Positions 59,718 through 64,000 of a stretch of DNA of 64,000 bases are shown in pieces. Positions within the stretch are counted from its first letter, which is position 1, and every line of letters starts with the position of its first letter. The DNA comes from SLLG01 sp964403935. GTDB taxonomy: Bacteria; Verrucomicrobiota; Verrucomicrobiia; Opitutales; Oceanipulchritudinaceae. The notes under the pieces were generated by a model, which made no database searches, was not told the origin of the DNA, and worked only from the letters and a program-made list of their open reading frames with translations. The stretch lies in contig CAYOIB010000006.1 of NCBI GenBank assembly GCA_964403935.1, forward strand, positions 1 through 64,000, written 5' to 3'. Both the position numbers and the translations under genes were made by a program.

Positions 59718-61220
59718 ATGCCTACAAACGAACTCTCTGATATCGGCCTTATTGGTTTGGCCGTCATGGGCCAGAACCTGGCCCTGAATATAGCCGACCA
59801 CGGCTTCCGTATTTCGGTTTATAACCGGACGACGAGTAAGATGGACGCCTTTGTCCAGGAACATCCGGACACACCGGGTGGGCTCCATGGTGAAGCAACC
59901 CTCGAAGGGTTTGTGAAGTCCCTCAAGCGCCCGCGGAAGATTATTATCCTCGTGCAGGCGGGAGCCGGGACCGATGCGGTGATCGATAGCCTTGTGCCGC
60001 TTCTGGAAGAGGGCGATATCATTATCGATGGGGGCAACGCCAAGTGGACCGACACAATCCGTCGCGAGAAGGAGCTTACAGCCAAGAAGCTGCGCTTCGT
60101 TGGATCCGGGGTTTCCGGTGGTGAAGAAGGGGCGCGCTTTGGCCCGAGCCTCATGCCCGGTGGATCCCCCGAGGCTTGGGAACATTTGGAGCCGATCTGG
60201 ACGGCTATCGCGGCAAAGGTCGATGAGCAAGGTCGCCCGCTCCTGGGAGCGGAGCCCGGAAAGCCGGTCGAGGGAGGGTCTGCCTGTTCCGCCTATATCG
60301 GTCCCGATGGTGCCGGGCACTATGTCAAAATGGTGCATAACGGAATCGAATACGGTGACATGCAGATGATCTGCGAGGCCTACGATTTGATGAAGCACGT
60401 CCTCGGCATGGAGCCGGCAGAGATGGGCGAAGTCTTCAGTGAGTGGAATGGCGGGCTGTTGGATAGCTTCCTTATTGAGATCACAGCCGATATTCTGAAG
60501 CAGAAGGATCCCGTTACAGGGAAGGCTTTTGTCGACATCGTGCTCGATACCGCAGGCCAGAAAGGCACCGGAAAATGGACCAGCGTGAATGCCCTTGATA
60601 TGGGTGTGCCGGCCCCGACAGTGGCAGAAGCCGTTTTTGCCCGTTGCCTCAGCGCGCTGAAAGAAGAGCGTGTGGCGGCCTCCGACATCCTTAAGGGACC
60701 CGAGTTCAAGTTCGACGGAGACAGGTGCGAGTTCATCGAGGCCGTGCGAGATGCCCTCTATTGCTCCAAGATTTGTTCCTACGCCCAGGGTTTCCAGCTG
60801 ATGCGTGAAGCCCAGAAGGAATACGGCTGGGAGCTGAACTTTGGCGAAATCGCCCAGATTTGGCGCGGGGGCTGTATTATTCGTGCTGCCTTCCTGCAGA
60901 AGATCACGGAAGCCTATGCCCGCGATCCGGAACTCGCCAACCTGTTGCTGGATCCATTTTTCAACGAGCAGATCCAGAAGGCCCAAGGTCATTGGCGGCA
61001 TGTGGTTGCTGTGGCATCGCAGGCGGGGATCAGCATCCCGACCTTTAGCAGTGCCTTGAGTTATTACGACGGCTATCGCACGGCCCGGCTCCCTCAGAAC
61101 TTGCTGCAGGCTCAGCGCGACTACTTCGGGGCTCATACTTATGAGCGGGTTGATCAAGAGCGCGGGAAGTTCTATCACATCGACTGGCCCAAGCCCGACC
61201 GGCCGCAGATCGAAAGCTGA
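59718..61220 (+). CDS. gnd: 6-phosphogluconate dehydrogenase (decarboxylating)
   Basis: The enzyme converts 6-phosphogluconate to ribulose 5-phosphate with NADP reduction in the pentose phosphate pathway. The 500-residue protein has the nucleotide-binding GLAVMGQNLALNIADHGF at the N-terminus, the substrate motif FVGSGVSGGEEGARFGPSLM, the catalytic YVKMVHNGIEYGDMQ and the C-terminal VDQERGKFYHIDWP. Its length is slightly above the usual ~470-485 residues. It is a single gene followed by a strong terminator. Confidence 0.97.
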   Translation: MPTNELSDIGLIGLAVMGQNLALNIADHGFRISVYNRTTSKMDAFVQEHPDTPGGLHGEATLEGFVKSLKRPRKIIILVQAGAGTDAVIDSLVPLLEEGDIIIDGGNAKWTDTIRREKELTAKKLRFVGSGVSGGEEGARFGPSLMPGGSPEAWEHLEPIWTAIAAKVDEQGRPLLGAEPGKPVEGGSACSAYIGPDGAGHYVKMVHNGIEYGDMQMICEAYDLMKHVLGMEPAEMGEVFSEWNGGLLDSFLIEITADILKQKDPVTGKAFVDIVLDTAGQKGTGKWTSVNALDMGVPAPTVAEAVFARCLSALKEERVAASDILKGPEFKFDGDRCEFIEAVRDALYCSKICSYAQGFQLMREAQKEYGWELNFGEIAQIWRGGCIIRAAFLQKITEAYARDPELANLLLDPFFNEQIQKAQGHWRHVVAVASQAGISIPTFSSALSYYDGYRTARLPQNLLQAQRDYFGAHTYERVDQERGKFYHIDWPKPDRPQIES

Positions 61221-61246
61221 GGCGATTACTGGAGTTTGATTTTTGA

Positions 61247-61280
61247 ACGGGAGCAGTCGAAAGGCTGCTCCCGTTTTTTT
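61247..61280 (+). terminator. intrinsic terminator of gnd
   Basis: A 10-bp perfect stem (ACGGGAGCAG / CTGCTCCCGT) with an eight-base loop is followed by seven T, 26 bases past the gnd stop. Confidence 0.9.
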
Positions 61281-61348
61281 ATGTGCGCCCGGCAGGGCGC
61301 ATCTGCTGGAGAGTGCTCATGAACAGAGTTCAGGAAAGACCCCATAAT

Positions 61349-61378
61349 AAAAAAACCCGCTCCAAACGGAAGCGGGTT
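61349..61378 (-). terminator. intrinsic terminator of the PEP-CTERM gene
   Basis: On the minus strand AACCCGCT / AGCGGGTT forms an 8-bp stem followed by a run of T, 29 bases past the PEP-CTERM stop codon. Confidence 0.9.
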
Positions 61379-61406
61379 GAGAGAAGGTCGATATCCTTGA
61401 TTGTTT

Positions 61407-62099
61407 TTACCTGTGCCTGCGGCGACGTAAGGCGACACCGATCAGGGCAACCAAACCAACGAGAATCGCGTAGGTTGAGGGCTCCGGAATCGCTGTAGCG
61501 GTAAGGGTCACATCGTCAAAGAAGAGAGCTTTGAGGTAATCGCCTTCATGGCGCATGCCCAGATAGACGGAGATCGTGTCGCCCGCATAGATCGGGTTAT
61601 CAGCGGTGGAAAAGGTCAGGCTAACGGGATAGAATACATCCTCTTCTCCTGAACCCACGTTGCGGATATCAACATCGACGGAGGCGACATCGACGCCGTT
61701 TGCTCTCAATCCGCCCAGCGCATACCATTGGCCACTGGTTATGTAGCTATTCCGAGCGACATAAAATTGGAGCTCATAGGTGGTGTCGGGAGCAAAGGTT
61801 TCCGATAGTGTTGTCGAGATGGTTCCGCTGAAGGAAGTCGAGGAATCGGAATCGCCTGTCATGGTGACTCGGGCCATCAGATTGCCGTGGATAGCTGCAA
61901 GACCATCTGAGGCCGCGACGCGCCCGGAGGTGCTGAAGCCGTCTTCTCCGCGCGGTTGGTCTTCCACCCATGAGGTGGGAACGATGTATTCGGCTTCACC
62001 GCCTTCTTCAAAGGAAGCGTTGGGGATTGTGAGAAAGGAATTCGCCGAAACAAGAGGAACGGCGAAAACGGAGATAATGGATAGGATGGGGAATTTCAT
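61407..62099 (-). CDS. PEP-CTERM sorting-domain protein
   Basis: The 230-residue protein has a signal peptide (MKFPILSIISVFAVPLVSA) and a beta-sandwich-like body rich in Ser and Thr (NASFEEGGEAEYIVPTSWVE near residues 25-44). It ends with a PEP-CTERM sorting signal (IPEPSTYAILVGLVALIGVA followed by LRRRRHR). Such proteins are processed by exosortase and delivered to the surface in organisms with exopolysaccharide. The body resembles carbohydrate-binding-type folds but no family is certain. No exosortase gene is in the window. ATG 62099 is chosen over 62138 because the signal peptide begins there. Confidence 0.9.
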   Translation of the reverse strand: MKFPILSIISVFAVPLVSANSFLTIPNASFEEGGEAEYIVPTSWVEDQPRGEDGFSTSGRVAASDGLAAIHGNLMARVTMTGDSDSSTSFSGTISTTLSETFAPDTTYELQFYVARNSYITSGQWYALGGLRANGVDVASVDVDIRNVGSGEEDVFYPVSLTFSTADNPIYAGDTISVYLGMRHEGDYLKALFFDDVTLTATAIPEPSTYAILVGLVALIGVALRRRRHR

Positions 62100-62109
62100 A
62101 ACGGCATTG

Positions 62110-62138
62110 AAGGTATGGTACAAATTCCTGAGGGTCAA
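62110..62138 (-). promoter_or_regulatory. possible promoter of the PEP-CTERM gene
   Basis: On the minus strand TTGACC (62138-62133), 17 bases and TACCTT (62115-62110) lie ten bases before the ATG, predicting a leader of only about three bases. The -10 box is poor. Confidence 0.3.
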
Positions 62139-62160
62139 TGGCTATTACCAAAATCGACAT

Positions 62161-64000
62161 CTATCGCTGAAGTTGATGAAGCCAGTTTTCAAGATCCAGA
62201 TCGGTCCGCAGGGTGTGCTTGGGGCTGCAAACGGGGTCGATGAGATCTTGGTAGTTTTTTTCAGTAAAGCGTCGGCAATGCAAGAGGATGCGGGCCCGCT
62301 GGCCGGGGGCTCGGATCAGTCGCCCAAGAGCTTGGTTGATCTTGATCATGGCCGGGATGAGGTAAGCGCGGTTGAAAGCGGCCTCAGGCCCGAATTGCTG
62401 AAAGGCCTCCCGGCGGGCTTCCTGAAGAGAATTGACCTCGGGCAGGGCAGGACCGACCACCATGGCCATGTCGACACGGCCGCCGAGAAGGTCGATGCCC
62501 TCAGTAAATCCGGTGCCAAGAACGAGGAAAAGCGCATGCGCCGTGAGGAGGTTCTCCTCGATGAAAGCCGTTTGTTCGGCGAGGGAAAGCCCGCGCGGCG
62601 CGAGCGCGATGCGCAGGGCGGGATCGTAGAAAGGGCAGTAGGCCATCACATTCTCGGCGTACTTGTAGCTCGGGAAAAAGACGACGAGGGGGGAGCGGCT
62701 GTGTAGTGAAAGTTTCGCTACTGTTTCGGCCGTGATCGCGACGGTGCGGGGGCGATCGCGAAAGACGGTGCTGATCCGGGCATCGACGGCCACATCGTAA
62801 GCACCGGTGCGCCACGGAGCCGCGGCCTCGACGACAACGGCTTTGTCCGGGGAAATACCAAAAGATGCCAAGGTTGGCTCGATGGGACGCAGGGTGGCGG
62901 ACATCAACAGCGTATGAGCGAAGGGCTCAATATCCGTCGCAATAAAGGGCGCGGCATCGAGACACGTCAGCCGGACTTCGCCTTTGGCGGGCGACCACAT
63001 AAAGCGATCGATTCGATGGTCCTGTAACCGACGGGTATCGAGGAGATCCCAAAGAATCTCGCGGGTAAGCTCTGAAATGGTATCCGGGTCGGGAAAGTTT
63101 TGCAGGAGGCGGTCGACAGTATTTTCGATAGCGCCGATGAAGGCGTATTCCGCTTCCGGTGGGGGCGTATTTGTTCTTGGGAAAGCTTCACACTCACGCG
63201 CTAGATCGTCGATTGAATCCGGGAGGGAACTGAAAGGTAGAAGAGCGGCAAGTTCTCCCGCAACCAAGTGAAGAGCGTCCGCCCGGAAAGAAGCGGACCA
63301 CGCCTCGGCGGTGCGCGATGGGAGGTTATGGGCTTCATCAACAATCAGGCAGGTGCGGGCGGGATCAAAGCCGGGTTGGTGAAGGAAGACTCCTGCGTGC
63401 CGGGGAGAAAAGATGTAGTTGCAATCGCCGATCCAGATATCCGCCCATGGTAAGAGCGCGCGGGTGATTTCGTAAGGCGGCAGTTGGTGTTGTTCGCCGA
63501 GTTCCTGGATTCGGGGTAGATCAACCGTTCCGTCCTGGAAGAGGTCAGGCAAAGGGAGGTTGGCTTGGCTCCATGCGGCTTCAAGCTGGTCCGAAGGGAT
63601 CGGACTTCCGCCGTGTTCAGCCCGACTGCGCATTTGCAGGTAGTTGAAGCCGCCTTCGGGAGGCCGCATGGCTGCCAGCTGCTGGCAGACTTCAACCTGA
63701 CCCGTCGACTTGGCGGTGAGATAAATGATTCGGTCCACGAGGCCGTCGCGGAGGGATTCCAAGGCGATTTGAAGAGCGAGACCCGTCTTGCCAAATCCAG
63801 TGGGTGCTTCGAGGACTGTGATGCGGCTCTGTTGAAAGGAGGCCCGCAGAGCTGCGCTGGTTTCGAGCTGACCTTCTCTCGCCCTATTGAATGGGGGGAG
63901 GAAGTCCAATCCGCGAACAGCCAAAGAATGACGCAGGCGAGCATTGAGGAAATTGGTGAGGCGCTGGAGGCAGGTATCGAGCCGATCCTCGGCATCGTTG
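62161..64000 (-). CDS. DinG/XPD-like DNA helicase without Fe-S cysteines (partial)
   Basis: The frame stays open from the stop at 62161 to the window's right edge, giving at least 612 residues of the C-terminal part; the true start lies outside. Motifs: Q-like REGQLETSAAL, Walker A EAPTGFGKTGLAL, DEAH box CLIVDEAHNLPSRT, motif III-like LLMSATLRP and motif VI INQALGRLIRAPGQRA. The region between Walker A and DEAH, which normally holds four Fe-S cysteines, has only isolated ones (VEVCQQ, GDCNYIF). The final motif order fits superfamily 2 Rad3/DinG helicases. Confidence 0.88.
   Translation of the reverse strand, partial: NDAEDRLDTCLQRLTNFLNARLRHSLAVRGLDFLPPFNRAREGQLETSAALRASFQQSRITVLEAPTGFGKTGLALQIALESLRDGLVDRIIYLTAKSTGQVEVCQQLAAMRPPEGGFNYLQMRSRAEHGGSPIPSDQLEAAWSQANLPLPDLFQDGTVDLPRIQELGEQHQLPPYEITRALLPWADIWIGDCNYIFSPRHAGVFLHQPGFDPARTCLIVDEAHNLPSRTAEAWSASFRADALHLVAGELAALLPFSSLPDSIDDLARECEAFPRTNTPPPEAEYAFIGAIENTVDRLLQNFPDPDTISELTREILWDLLDTRRLQDHRIDRFMWSPAKGEVRLTCLDAAPFIATDIEPFAHTLLMSATLRPIEPTLASFGISPDKAVVVEAAAPWRTGAYDVAVDARISTVFRDRPRTVAITAETVAKLSLHSRSPLVVFFPSYKYAENVMAYCPFYDPALRIALAPRGLSLAEQTAFIEENLLTAHALFLVLGTGFTEGIDLLGGRVDMAMVVGPALPEVNSLQEARREAFQQFGPEAAFNRAYLIPAMIKINQALGRLIRAPGQRARILLHCRRFTEKNYQDLIDPVCSPKHTLRTDLDLENWLHQLQR

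Noticed and set aside
59586..61178. 530-codon open frame opposite gnd
   Set aside because: Antisense shadow of the 6-phosphogluconate dehydrogenase gene; no domain and no start signal.
1..64000. CRISPR arrays, tRNA or rRNA genes, insertion sequences
   Set aside because: No regularly spaced repeats, cloverleaf patterns, transposase genes or terminal inverted repeats were seen.

Overview
The window looks like a chromosomal segment of a moderately GC-rich, flagellated Gram-negative bacterium. It is most likely a member of the Verrucomicrobiota close to the Opitutae. The pointers are a PEP-CTERM surface protein ending in an Arg-rich tail, a propeller-type hybrid kinase, a SufS/SufU pair, an archaeal/eukaryal-type prolyl-tRNA synthetase and a compact flagellar supercluster with P- and L-ring genes. 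The taxonomic call is inference; there is no rRNA gene here.

Positions 163-30435 (all minus strand, read right to left) hold an almost complete flagellar gene set. It falls into three transcription units, each headed by a good sigma-54 (-24/-12) candidate. Unit 1 is flgB-flgC-fliE-fliF-fliG-fliH-fliI-fliJ-motE-fliK. Unit 2 is flgD-flgE-fliL-M-N-O-P-Q-R-flhB-flhA-flhF-orf76-fliA-motA-motB-orf94. Unit 3 is flgF-G-A-H-I-J-flgN-like-flgK-flgL. Inside the units most genes overlap as ATGA or TAATG, or lie a few bases apart. In all three promoters the -12 GC lies only 13-15 bases before the first start codon, so the mRNAs should be leaderless or nearly so. Flagellin, FliD, FliS, FlhG and a sigma-54 enhancer-binding activator are not in the window.

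Positions 30597-38057 (minus) hold a signalling block: an HDOD protein, a PAS/degenerate-kinase/degenerate-receiver protein, a small FlgM-like protein with a sigma-28-like promoter, CheX, a REC-REC-STAS protein and CheA. No CheW, CheR, CheB, stand-alone CheY or chemoreceptor gene is present.

Positions 38343-44825 (plus) hold an ABC-2 exporter (ATPase and permease) behind a perfect 16-bp palindrome, a hydroxypyruvate-isomerase-like TIM-barrel protein, and a LolD-like ATPase with a large FtsX-type permease. Positions 45009-64000 are mixed housekeeping and accessory genes: Nudix hydrolase, pterin dehydratase, SufS/SufU, the propeller hybrid kinase, a Kef/CPA2 antiporter, superoxide dismutase, TadA, two left-handed beta-helix proteins, a small membrane protein, ProS, a HAD phosphatase, 6-phosphogluconate dehydrogenase, a PEP-CTERM protein, and a DinG/XPD-like helicase that runs off the right edge and lacks the usual Fe-S cysteines.

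No tRNA, rRNA, CRISPR array or insertion sequence was seen. No gene-free stretch exceeds 300 bases.
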